Assembly: GCA_945860955.1 (NCBI GenBank)
Contig: CAMATH010000055.1
Span: forward strand, 1-49,859
DNA length: 49,859 bases
Direction: 5' to 3'
Origin: Planctomicrobium piriforme
GTDB taxonomy: Bacteria; Planctomycetota; Planctomycetia; Planctomycetales; Planctomycetaceae
This document shows, piece by piece, positions 25,894 through 33,104 of the stretch; position 1 is the first letter of the stretch; every line of letters starts with the position of its first letter. The translations under genes were made by a program, and so were the position numbers. The notes under the pieces are model-generated. The model searched no databases. It saw nothing but the letters and a program-made list of their open reading frames with translations, and was not told where the DNA came from.

Positions 25894-27672
25894 ATGTCCG
25901 CAGAGATTCCCGAACGCATCGGCAAATACACCATCCGGGAACGGATCGGATCGGGTGGCATGGGGCATGTCTACCTGGGAACCGATCCGGAATCGGGAGA
26001 ACAGGTGGCGGTCAAGGTTCTGACCGCCGGGCTTGCCCGCGAGGAGGGATTCGTCGAGCGGTTCAATCGCGAAATTGACGCGATGCGCAAGCTGGCGCAT
26101 CCCCATGTTGTCAAGCTGTACGACTACGGTGTGGATGGCGAAAATTACTACTTCGCGATGGAATATGTCCGGGGTGAAACGCTGCTCGGCATGCTGCGTC
26201 GAGTTCGGCGGATTCCCTGGCGGAAAGCCTTTGAAATTGCGATCGAGATCTGTGGTGCCCTCAAGGCCGCTCACGATCATGGAATCATCCACCGCGATCT
26301 GAAGCCGTCGAACCTGCTGCTGGATGCGGAAGAACGCGTGCGACTGACCGATTTTGGGGTCGCGCAGGTGTTCGACACCCAGCGTCTGACTGTGACTGGG
26401 GGCGTAATTGGAACCGCCGAGTACATGTCGCCAGAACAGGCCGAAGGAAAACGGGCGACCAAGCAAAGCGATCTGTATTCTCTCGGCGTGGTGCTGTATG
26501 TGATGATCACGGGACGGACGCCGTTCAGCGGCAACAGCACGGTCGAAGTGATGCAGAAACACCGGTTTGGTCTGTTCGACCAACCTCGGGCGATTGTTCC
26601 CGACTTGCCGGCACGGGTGGACGAGACGATTCGCAAACTCCTCGAAAAGGATCCGCAGAAGCGTTTTCCCGATGCGTACGTGCTGCAGCGACACCTCCAG
26701 TCGGTGCTGAAGATCGAGAGTCGCGTCGTCGAACACGGGGAGACAGTCACCGAGTATTCCGACTGCGAAGAGGCTCCGACGACTTCCGTGGCCGAAAACG
26801 GCGACCCGGTCGCCGCGGAGATGGCCGCCCAGGCGGGGCACGCCACCGTAATGAAAGGGTTGATTCGCGCCGAATTGGAGGAGATGCAAAAGGGGCACCC
26901 CGTCACGGAATGGCTGTCGACCACCCCCGCGTTGATCGGCCTGCTGCTCGCCCTGGCGCTGGGGGTCTGGTGGCTGTGGCCCCGCGAACCGACCGACGAA
27001 CAGCTCTTTAAGCGGGGGGTGGCGTTGATGGCGCAGGGGGAGGGTTTGAACTACCTGCAAGCCCGGAAAGAGGCGTTTCAGCCGTTGTTGGAACGGGACC
27101 CAGACTCCTGGCAGGATCGTACGGCTCCCTATCTGGTCGACATCGAGTTTTACGAAATCCTCCGAGAGTTCCGCGGCAAGAAGAGTGAACCCGCCTCAAG
27201 GGAACAGAAAGTGGTCGCCGATGATGACGAGCCGCGACGGTTGATTCGCCGCGCCTTGGGTTACCGCAAGACCGGTGACCTGGCCCGCGCGGTGCAGATC
27301 TTGTCGGACCTGAACTCCGTCTTGCATGACGACTCGCAACGATCGGCGACCAGCGAAAAGGTCGCTCGTTTGTTGAGCAAAATGCGCGGCGATAAGCAAT
27401 TCGCCGCCGCGGACGCGTATGTCGGCGAGACGCTGGCCCGCGCCGAACAGTTGGCAAATCAAGAGAAAAAGGATGCCGCCGGGGAGCTGTTGGCGGCGCT
27501 GCGCAAGCTGTACGCCGACACGCCCGCGATCCAGGATCAGATCCGTGGGGTGGAGCAACGGATATTCAGCGATCGAAATCCAAAACCAAAGGAACCGGTC
27601 TCAGGGATTGAATCCGAAGTGTCGGCAGAAGAATCCCCCGCCGCCGAAGACCATCCTCAGCAAGTCAAATGA
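25894..27672 (+). CDS. Transmembrane Ser/Thr protein kinase
   Basis: A 592-residue Hanks-type kinase. The glycine loop GSGGMGHV begins at residue 19, the catalytic lysine is K41, the catalytic loop HRDLKPSN is at 133-140, DFG at 153-155 and the SPEQ activation-segment end at about 179-182, so it looks active. One transmembrane helix lies near 345-363, and the C-terminal 220 residues are a helical, lysine-rich outer region with TPR-like pairs but no PASTA repeats. The start is ATG 25894 rather than TTG 25885. The next gene follows after 52 bases and may be a partner. Confidence 0.9.
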   Translation: MSAEIPERIGKYTIRERIGSGGMGHVYLGTDPESGEQVAVKVLTAGLAREEGFVERFNREIDAMRKLAHPHVVKLYDYGVDGENYYFAMEYVRGETLLGMLRRVRRIPWRKAFEIAIEICGALKAAHDHGIIHRDLKPSNLLLDAEERVRLTDFGVAQVFDTQRLTVTGGVIGTAEYMSPEQAEGKRATKQSDLYSLGVVLYVMITGRTPFSGNSTVEVMQKHRFGLFDQPRAIVPDLPARVDETIRKLLEKDPQKRFPDAYVLQRHLQSVLKIESRVVEHGETVTEYSDCEEAPTTSVAENGDPVAAEMAAQAGHATVMKGLIRAELEEMQKGHPVTEWLSTTPALIGLLLALALGVWWLWPREPTDEQLFKRGVALMAQGEGLNYLQARKEAFQPLLERDPDSWQDRTAPYLVDIEFYEILREFRGKKSEPASREQKVVADDDEPRRLIRRALGYRKTGDLARAVQILSDLNSVLHDDSQRSATSEKVARLLSKMRGDKQFAAADAYVGETLARAEQLANQEKKDAAGELLAALRKLYADTPAIQDQIRGVEQRIFSDRNPKPKEPVSGIESEVSAEESPAAEDHPQQVK

Positions 27673-27724
27673 CGATACGAACGCAGAGACACATCTTGGA
27701 TGGCGAAGCAACAAGGAAACAACA

Positions 27725-28183
27725 ATGACGACTTCGGATACCGCCGTGATTGAGGATGTCGCTCGGAGCCAGCGCATCATGGCCCACGCCTGGATGGTGC
27801 GGACGTTTGTAAAACACTCACCGGAGGTGGAGGAATTTCCCGAACTGATGGAGATTGTCCGGAGTGTGTTTGACATGTCCCGGGCGCTCGAAACCCGAGT
27901 GGATGACCCGCCGGGATACTTCAAGATGTTGCACAAAAAACTCGCCGGCCTGAAAGCCGCCAGTGTGCAATTCGCGAAAGACGCGCCGTTCGCGTCGGGT
28001 CATACGAACTTTCAACAGGCGGTGATATCGATCGCCGCCTGTGTCGACGCTCTAGAGGTATTGCTGGCGCGCAACTACACACCTCCCAAGCCCCCTCCCT
28101 CGGTTCGACCGGGAGAATTGCCCGTCGCCGATTCCCGCGATTTTGAGGTCGCGGTTGAGGTTCAGGAAGAACCGGTGGAATAG
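27725..28183 (+). CDS. Small conserved protein, unknown function
   Basis: A 152-residue soluble protein, mostly predicted helical in residues 1-115 (EDVARSQRIMAHAWMVRTFV, EFPELMEIVRSVFDMSRALE), with an acidic, proline-rich tail. I do not recognise the family. It lies 52 bases downstream of the kinase gene in the same direction, with a GGAAACAACA leader, so it is plausibly co-transcribed and could be a substrate or regulator; that is inference only. A hairpin at 28190-28209 follows its stop. Confidence 0.65.
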   Translation: MTTSDTAVIEDVARSQRIMAHAWMVRTFVKHSPEVEEFPELMEIVRSVFDMSRALETRVDDPPGYFKMLHKKLAGLKAASVQFAKDAPFASGHTNFQQAVISIAACVDALEVLLARNYTPPKPPPSVRPGELPVADSRDFEVAVEVQEEPVE

Positions 28184-28189
28184 CCTGCG

Positions 28190-28209
28190 TCGATGCTTGG
28201 GGGCATCGA
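28190..28209 (+). terminator. Short hairpin after the small conserved gene
   Basis: A seven-base-pair stem (TCGATGC and its complement) with a six-base loop starts seven bases after the stop codon. An A-rich stretch rather than a T-tract follows, so this is a weak terminator candidate. Confidence 0.35.
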
Positions 28210-28277
28210 GTGCGCTGGAAAAAACGCTGCGACCGGTCACCTCGCCGTCGCTACGATCCATGGAGATAACAAAATCA

Positions 28278-28320
28278 ACTGGAGAGCCGGATGAGGGAAA
28301 TCCGCGAGTCCGGTTCGGAA
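28278..28320 (+). other. Group II intron-like RNA fragment
   Basis: The segment AACTGGAGAGCCGGATGAGG, then AAATCCGCGAGTCCGGTTCG, matches the stem that lies just before the maturase ORF in many bacterial group II introns. GAGCCGGA (28284-28291) pairs with TCCGGTTC (28309-28316). No reverse transcriptase or 3' intron domain follows, so it is at most a remnant. The identification is from memory of the motif. Confidence 0.4.
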
Positions 28321-28410
28321 ACATCCGTCACGAAGCGCGGCTGTTATCGCACGTAAGCACCGCCCCCCAGAATGCCCCTGCCTCGAACGCGGCCAACGAA
28401 CCTACAAAAA

Positions 28411-28452
28411 AGCCGCCACCGCGACTCGAACGCGGGACCTACGCTTTACGAA
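28411..28452 (-). other. tRNA-Thr(CGU) 3' half, probable attachment site
   Basis: On the minus strand this segment reads as the 3' half of a tRNA. The anticodon loop is TTCGTAA (anticodon CGT), followed by the 3' anticodon stem AGCGT and variable loop AGGTC. The T arm is CCGCG-TTCGAGT-CGCGG, a perfect five-base stem, and the acceptor 3' strand is TGGCGGC. The 5' half is absent: the sequence beyond the anticodon loop does not pair. A truncated tRNA 3' end right beside an integrase is the classic left end of an integrated element. Confidence 0.72.
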
Positions 28453-28488
28453 AGCCGTGGAATCTGTGGATTTTGTTCGGAAAAATCG

Positions 28489-28494
28489 TATAAT
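28489..28494 (+). promoter_or_regulatory. Possible -10 box of the integrase promoter
   Basis: A perfect TATAAT lies 45 bases upstream of the integrase start codon and just inside the probable attachment site. No good -35 box is seen at the expected distance. Confidence 0.35.
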
Positions 28495-28538
28495 CTCCCG
28501 TCGTGTTCCAGAATCGTGTTCCAGAATTCGAGGATCTC

Positions 28539-29708
28539 ATGGCTCGAACTCCGAAGCCGTGGTGGTGGGAAGAGCGGCAATCGTACTACGTCAACATCAA
28601 GGGACAAAAACACCGGCTCGATCCGAACAAGAAGACGGCCGACAAACTGTTCCACGCCCTGATGGCGAATGTGGACGACGTGCCAACGCGTTCAGACCGA
28701 CTGCTGGTCTTCGATGTGATCAAGCGGGTGATCGACTGGGTCGAGAAAAATCGCTCGGCCGGGACGCACAGCGCATACAAACAGCGATGTCAGTGGTTCC
28801 TGGACGAAGTGAAGGGATTGGCGGTTGACGACCTCACCCCAGAGGTCGTTGAGAAATGGGTGAATAAGCCGACTTGGTCAGACGGAATGCGGTGGACCTG
28901 TATCGGAACTCTGAAGACCGTTTTTCGACGAGCGGTCAGGATGAAAATCATCCCTGAATCCCCGATCCGAGACATGGAGCGTCCGTCTCCCGGTCGACGA
29001 GAACATTTCATCACGGCAGACGAGCACACGAAGGTCATGGGGCTGATCAACGACGCTCCGTTTCGTGAGCTGCTGACCGTGGTCTGGGAGTGCGGCCCAC
29101 GTCCTCAAGAGATTCTGCGTGTGACAGCGGCCGAAGTCGACACCGTAAATGGAAGGTGGATCTTCTCGGTCAAGCGCAGTAAAGGGAAGAAGCGAATGAG
29201 GGTCGTCAATCTCACCGAAAATTCGTTGGAGATTTGTAAGCGGCTGTGCCAGCAATTCCCCTCGGGGCCGATTTTCCGAAACCTCGAAGGCGCTCCCTGG
29301 ACGCCGGAATCAGTGAATTGTCAGTTCGTCCGGCTCCATCATCGAATGGGGCGGCTCGTACTCGACGAAAATAAGCTGACGGTCAACGACGCTGACATCA
29401 AGAGACTCATCCCCACGCTCAAGAAGATGAAGAACGTCGCGGGGATCGAGCGGGAGAAGTCCAAAGCCGAACTACAGCGCGAAGCGAAAGTGAAACTGAC
29501 CAACCGGTTGGCATCCACTCATGCCGTAAAGCTCTGCCTCTATTTGTACCGGCATTCATGGATGACCCGAATGTTGCTCGGCGGAAACGACCCGATCACT
29601 GTGGCAGCGATGGGCGGGCATTCGGACCCGAGTACGTTGGCAAAGGTCTATCAACACGTGCTGAGCGATACTGAGCATGTCAAGAAAGCACTGGCCAAGA
29701 TCCAATGA
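28539..29708 (+). CDS. Tyrosine recombinase/integrase
   Basis: A 389-residue phage-type integrase. The C-terminal catalytic domain shows R188 (ECGPRPQEIL), R338 in YLYRHSWM (the box II histidine is replaced by tyrosine, as in many related integrases), H361 in GGHSDPST and the nucleophile Y371 in VYQHV. The N-terminal half holds a SAM-like core-binding domain (about 70-150). It would integrate and excise the element at the tRNA-Thr 3' end, whose remnant lies 87 bases upstream. The start at 28539 is supported by a GAGG site; a longer reading begins at 28503. Probably intact. Confidence 0.92.
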   Translation: MARTPKPWWWEERQSYYVNIKGQKHRLDPNKKTADKLFHALMANVDDVPTRSDRLLVFDVIKRVIDWVEKNRSAGTHSAYKQRCQWFLDEVKGLAVDDLTPEVVEKWVNKPTWSDGMRWTCIGTLKTVFRRAVRMKIIPESPIRDMERPSPGRREHFITADEHTKVMGLINDAPFRELLTVVWECGPRPQEILRVTAAEVDTVNGRWIFSVKRSKGKKRMRVVNLTENSLEICKRLCQQFPSGPIFRNLEGAPWTPESVNCQFVRLHHRMGRLVLDENKLTVNDADIKRLIPTLKKMKNVAGIEREKSKAELQREAKVKLTNRLASTHAVKLCLYLYRHSWMTRMLLGGNDPITVAAMGGHSDPSTLAKVYQHVLSDTEHVKKALAKIQ

Positions 29709-29712
29709 AAAA

Positions 29713-29734
29713 CCCCGCCAATCCGTTGGCGGGG
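29713..29734 (-). terminator. Intrinsic terminator between the integrase and the small-gene cluster
   Basis: A nine-base-pair perfect GC-rich stem (CCCCGCCAA and its complement) with a TCCG loop is followed, on the minus strand, by a run of five T. It ends the leftward cluster of small genes and starts four bases after the convergent integrase stop, so it may serve both. Confidence 0.75.
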
Positions 29735-29741
29735 TAAGAAT

Positions 29742-29984
29742 TCACAACTGGAAATTCTTGCGGGGAGGGCGTCGAGGTCGAGCCTCGGGGATTCGAATTC
29801 CTTGCTCTCGACACTCGTTCTTCGTCGATTCCAGGTACTCGGCGAGCTGACTCTCACTCACTCGCACCGCGCCACGGCCCACGCCGATTCGGTGGCAGGC
29901 GATCTTGCCGGTCTCGATCAGGCCGTAGACGGTGCTGAGGGAGACGTTAAGCCGTTCGGCGAGCTGGCGGGGTTTCAGCAACAT
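29742..29984 (-). CDS. Helix-turn-helix protein, excisionase-like
   Basis: An 80-residue DNA-binding protein of the MerR-like/excisionase HTH_17 type. MLLKPRQLAERLNVSLSTVY holds the helix-turn-helix, followed by GLIETGKIACHRIG and the recognition wing RGAVRVSESQLAEYL. A strong GGAGG site precedes the ATG. Proteins like this often direct integrase toward excision or act as local repressors, and its place beside the integrase fits. It overlaps the upstream small gene by 38 bases. Confidence 0.82.
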   Translation of the reverse strand: MLLKPRQLAERLNVSLSTVYGLIETGKIACHRIGVGRGAVRVSESQLAEYLESTKNECREQGIRIPEARPRRPPRKNFQL

Positions 29985-30147
29985 CACCTTCCTCCTTCGC
30001 TTCGAACCGGACCTTGAGTGCTGTCCAGAAGTCCTTCTTGCAGAAGAACCCCTGGAGGCCGAAATCGAACTTCGCCAGCACGCCTTCGCCGCGGGCTTTG
30101 CACCAGACGCACGTTCCGGTTTCGCATTTTTCAATTGTCGCCAACAT
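29947..30147 (-). CDS. Small cysteine-motif protein
   Basis: A 66-residue protein with CVWCK near residue 13 and a later FFCKKDF (around 35), so a small zinc-binding knuckle is possible. I do not recognise the family for certain. It begins at ATG 30147 and overlaps the HTH gene start, fitting a compact operon. It could be an accessory regulator of the element; no function is claimed. Confidence 0.5.
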   Translation of the reverse strand: MLATIEKCETGTCVWCKARGEGVLAKFDFGLQGFFCKKDFWTALKVRFEAKEEGDVAETPPARRTA

Positions 30148-30163
30148 CACGTTTGTTCCTGGG

Positions 30164-30291
30164 TTAGGGGAGCTGGTTGAGCAACCAGTCGATGAATTTG
30201 TTCCGGGCTTCGATGACTTCTTCCGGTTCGGCAATCGATTCACGTTTACAATTCGTAGTTCTCCTTCGATGGGGTGGTCAGAATTCTTGAT
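30164..30291 (-). other. Start-less short reading frame
   Basis: On the minus strand a protein-like reading (GAA TCG ATT onward) gives ESIAEPEEVIEARNKFIDWL, then LNQLP and a stop at 30164-30166. An AAGGAG site lies 22 bases before ESIA, but the frame contains no ATG, GTG or TTG after the preceding stop. It could be a decayed gene, or a small protein using an unusual start. Confidence 0.3.
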
Positions 30292-30292
30292 C

Positions 30293-30535
30293 TCAGCGAC
30301 TCGTCTCGAATCGGAAACTGGAGACTGCGAAATCAAGAATGTGCAGAACCTGCTTCTGCTCGTCGTCGCTGATGGCGCCAACGGCACAATCCAGCAGCGT
30401 TTCGCGAATGTATTTCTCTGCCACCGTCGTCCGCTCCGGCCCGGGCGGATAATCACGGATCAACGCCGCTGCGTCGAGACGCGCCTGCATCTGCCGTTCG
30501 TGGACCAAGCGCTGAAGAAGTGTTCCGGCTGACAT
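30293..30535 (-). CDS. Small hypothetical protein of the mobile element
   Basis: An 80-residue, mostly helical protein (LLQRLVHERQMQARLDAAAL, then EKYIRETLLDCAVGAISDDE). No family recognised. Its frame and direction agree with the compact leftward cluster between the integrase and the defence locus, so it is probably expressed as part of that operon. A start at ATG 30535 is used; the ribosome-binding site is poor. Confidence 0.5.
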   Translation of the reverse strand: MSAGTLLQRLVHERQMQARLDAAALIRDYPPGPERTTVAEKYIRETLLDCAVGAISDDEQKQVLHILDFAVSSFRFETSR

Positions 30536-30573
30536 CTGACGGATCCTTGCCGCGATGACGCGGCGAATGAGAA

Positions 30574-30732
30574 TTATTGAATCGAAATGCGATAACCTTG
30601 CGCCACAGCCGCACTGACGAGTGTCAGGATTGACTCCTGGATGTGCGGCGGCAGTCGAGGCCAGGAGGTCGCGATGAACCGGACCGACGGAGCCAACTCG
30701 GCGAGCGAAGTTGCTTCCTTCCCTACGAACAC
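30574..30732 (-). CDS. Possible very small protein (GTG start)
   Basis: A 52-residue reading frame from GTG 30732 contains SVRFIATSWPRLPPHIQESI, then LTLVSAAVAQGYRISIQ, a protein-like composition on the same strand as its neighbours. The frame is open another 45 bases upstream without a better start. No family can be named. Confidence 0.35.
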   Translation of the reverse strand: MFVGKEATSLAELAPSVRFIATSWPRLPPHIQESILTLVSAAVAQGYRISIQ

Positions 30733-30791
30733 GCCGGGGGTTGCGAATCTGGGGACGTCACAACGGCCGGCGACGAACTGGAATTTTTAGC

Positions 30792-31064
30792 TCATGCTGA
30801 TTCACCGCCTTCATTCCAGAGCTGTCGACAGGCTGGCGCTTCCCACCCGCCCGGCGTCGCCGCTCGCGCAGCGGCTTCCTGGCGGGAACTCTCTTCCCAG
30901 GCAATTCGATGCGAATCGGAGACTCGGATCGCGCCAAAGCCGGCACCGAAGCGATGAGCGACCAGGCGTCCTGCGTCAATCGCCTGGTAAACGTTGCGAA
31001 CACTGACGCCGTAATGCGCGGCGAGTTGCCGGACCGTCCACCAGCGTTTCTCTTCACTCTTCAT
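30792..31064 (-). CDS. Helix-turn-helix protein, excisionase-like (second)
   Basis: A 90-residue protein with a helix-turn-helix of the excisionase/MerR-like type: WWTVRQLAAHYGVSVRNVYQ then AIDAGRLVAHRFGAGFGAIRV. It parallels the HTH protein at 29742 in layout (KIACHRIGVGRGAVRV), so the two may be diverged duplicates. It would bind DNA near the element's attachment or promoter. The ATG at 31064 overlaps the upstream gene end by 11 bases. Confidence 0.75.
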   Translation of the reverse strand: MKSEEKRWWTVRQLAAHYGVSVRNVYQAIDAGRLVAHRFGAGFGAIRVSDSHRIAWEESSRQEAAARAATPGGWEAPACRQLWNEGGESA

Positions 31065-31299
31065 CGACTGCCTCCACACTCCCGGAGTGCAGGTAGATCC
31101 AGGTGTGCGCCATGTCGAGCGCCTTGACGGCAAGCGGCAGATCGTCGCGTCCGAGATTCAGCGACTCCTTCCAGACGTCGCCGTTGCGGTAGAGCCGGCA
31201 CACCGTGACGTGGTGCCGTTGACCGGACTTGGTCATGTTCCGCCAGATGCGGCACTTCACCAGTCCGAGCCGGATTTCATGAACGGGAGCTTGAGACAT
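31054..31299 (-). CDS. Small conserved planctomycete-type protein
   Basis: An 81-residue protein (MSQAPVHEIRLGLVKCRIW, later HHVTVCRLYRNGDVWKESLN and DDLPLAVKALDMAHTWIYLH). I recall close relatives as small genes in planctomycete mobile regions, but no function is known. Its beta-strand-rich middle and C-terminal helix suggest a small single domain. It is the first gene of the leftward cluster and overlaps the next HTH gene. Confidence 0.62.
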   Translation of the reverse strand: MSQAPVHEIRLGLVKCRIWRNMTKSGQRHHVTVCRLYRNGDVWKESLNLGRDDLPLAVKALDMAHTWIYLHSGSVEAVDEE

Positions 31300-31628
31300 A
31301 GGGCGAGACTCCGACGACGATCGTCCCTCGACGGTGTTGAGCACCCTGCGCGAAGTGCGTCAGGCGTGCTGGATTTGCCGCCGATCGTAAGCCCGAATTT
31401 CCCGCCCACCAAAAAAATGACACGGCTCGCGGCACGTTGCTATTGCAGAAATACCCAGAAAACAAGGCGAGAGTCGCTCACGGATCGGTCAACACCACGT
31501 TGGATCCGTGCTAGCCTGTGACAGAGGTGCCCGCAGAACCGGAATGCGCTAGCGCAACGAATCGTCTCCGAAAAAACGGCCAGCCACGATTGTGCCAAGA
31601 TACGGTCATTTTATGACGCGTCTCCTTA
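31300..31628. other. Intergenic region, no gene supported
   Basis: About 330 bases between the start of the small-gene cluster and the cargo locus. I see no convincing gene or strong hairpin. It should contain the promoter for the leftward cluster. Confidence 0.4.
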
Positions 31629-31784
31629 CTATGACTTTCTGGGACTCTTGCCCGCCCGGTAGCAATCGGACTCCTGTGCCATCACCATGCCGATCGAAGC
31701 CATATAACGAGCGATGGCACCGACGTCGCGGCCGACGCCGCGACGATCGGCCGCGTACTTGCGCCCACTGATTGCGACCGTCAT
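31629..31784 (-). CDS. Possible small protein in frame with the upstream protease gene
   Basis: A 51-residue reading from ATG 31784 (MTVAISGRKYAADRRGVGRD, then VGAIARYMASIGMVMAQESD). It is in the same frame as the protease gene, separated only by its TGA and 45 bases, and has protein-like composition. It could be a tiny partner gene, an extension reached by stop readthrough, or the decayed end of a longer protease gene. Confidence 0.38.
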   Translation of the reverse strand: MTVAISGRKYAADRRGVGRDVGAIARYMASIGMVMAQESDCYRAGKSPRKS

Positions 31785-31829
31785 TCGGAGAATGCCCCCC
31801 TCGGCCAACCGGTCCGCCTGCGCCCCTTT

Positions 31830-32876
31830 TCACGCCGATTCCAGCAGTCCCCCGTTGCCGTGATCTTTCAGGTCTTTCAATATCGCCGCCATCGGAATTC
31901 CGTGATTGTTGACGTTGGTCTCTCCATGATGATGCACGGCCACCAGATCCCAGTTTTCGGTGAACACCGGCGATCCCGATGAACCCGGTGACGTGTTCGC
32001 CGTGTAGGCCACGCGACCGAAAAAGCTGTTGTTGTCGAACACTACGCCGAATGCAAATGCCTGCGGCTTTCCCTGCGGGTGACCCAGCACACTGACCGGC
32101 TCGCGAATCGAATTGAACTGGTAGGCGCGCGCTTTGAAGTAGCCGCGCTTGCCGGCGGGAACCTTTTCGAGTCGGTAGATCGCGTAGTCAAATTCCTTCG
32201 GCTGGCTGCGGGCCAGTTCTTCGACGAGTTTGTACCTGGGGAAGCCGCCGATCGCAGCGTCTTTGCCGCGGTAGTCGAACAGCGCGTTGTAATCGCCGGC
32301 GGCGGCCCCCTCGGCAACGACGTGCGAGTTGGTGATAATTCGATCCGGCCCGACGAGAAAACCGGTTCCACTCGGCTCGTCTCCCTTGCGTATTAGGCAA
32401 ACTCGCACTTGGGAGTCGCGCATTCCTCTTTCCCAGCCTTCGACTTCCTGCCCGGTCTGCAGGTGATGTGCCTTGACGACCATGGCTTCGAGCGCCCCCG
32501 TTGTGACGTAAGACTGCAGTCCGGCACGCAGTCGATCTGCCTGGGCGTTTTCGAAATCCTTGTTCGAGTACTCGATCGCCTGGTCGGCCAGTTCGCCATG
32601 CCGCTGTTGAACCTCGACGGCGAGCGTCTGCGCCAGCGCCCGCATTTCCCGATTACCCGGGTTGCGGGACAGTGATTTGACGAACAGTTCATCAATCCGA
32701 TCTTGTCGGTCGAAAATCTTCAGCAGGTCGAAAACACGTTCCCTGGAATTGTCGCCGCTAACTTCCTGCTTGTAGTCGAATTTGAAATCGAACGTAATGT
32801 TCATCGCCAGGTCAGACTCCTTGAACGCTTTGAGCAGTGCCTTTTGAAAGGCCTCGTAGTGCCGGGAGAGGTCCAT
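31830..32876 (-). CDS. Effector-associated-type domain plus trypsin-like serine protease
   Basis: A 348-residue protein. Residues 1-90 are a small helical adaptor (YEAFQKALLKAFKESDLAMN, VFDLLKIFDRQDRIDELFV) of the type called effector-associated domains in STAND-linked conflict systems. Residues about 150-340 form a trypsin-like protease with the whole triad visible: H185 (ITNSHVV), D230 (FDYAIYRL) and S300 (PGSSGSPVF). There is no signal peptide, so it should act in the cytosol, possibly as an effector released by the STAND protein. It is divergent from the two other locus genes, with 228 bases between. The start at 32876 has an AGGTGA site. Confidence 0.85.
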   Translation of the reverse strand: MDLSRHYEAFQKALLKAFKESDLAMNITFDFKFDYKQEVSGDNSRERVFDLLKIFDRQDRIDELFVKSLSRNPGNREMRALAQTLAVEVQQRHGELADQAIEYSNKDFENAQADRLRAGLQSYVTTGALEAMVVKAHHLQTGQEVEGWERGMRDSQVRVCLIRKGDEPSGTGFLVGPDRIITNSHVVAEGAAAGDYNALFDYRGKDAAIGGFPRYKLVEELARSQPKEFDYAIYRLEKVPAGKRGYFKARAYQFNSIREPVSVLGHPQGKPQAFAFGVVFDNNSFFGRVAYTANTSPGSSGSPVFTENWDLVAVHHHGETNVNNHGIPMAAILKDLKDHGNGGLLESA

Positions 32877-33104
32877 GATCGATTCACCTGGTTTGTCCTG
32901 CGATGTGCCACTGAATAAGAGAATTCTACCGGACTGTCGCCGCACAGAGCAACCGACACGGTCACCTGCTGGACCCGCAGAGGTTCGTCCCGGTAGACTC
33001 TCCTCTCTGGACTCTTCGGGAGTTCGAGCGGCCGACCTGATCAAAGAACTCGATTTGCGATGGCGGCGTTGTAAATGCGAGTCGGGAAGTCAGAGTGCCC
33101 TGCG

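Noticed and set aside
25645-27060. N-terminal extension of the minus-strand toroid protein to 786 residues
   Set aside because: The extension lies antisense to the Ser/Thr kinase gene; the protein family begins at the ATG at 25644.
28411-28457. Complete tRNA gene
   Set aside because: Only the 3' half is present; the sequence beyond the anticodon loop cannot form the 5' anticodon stem, D arm or acceptor strand.
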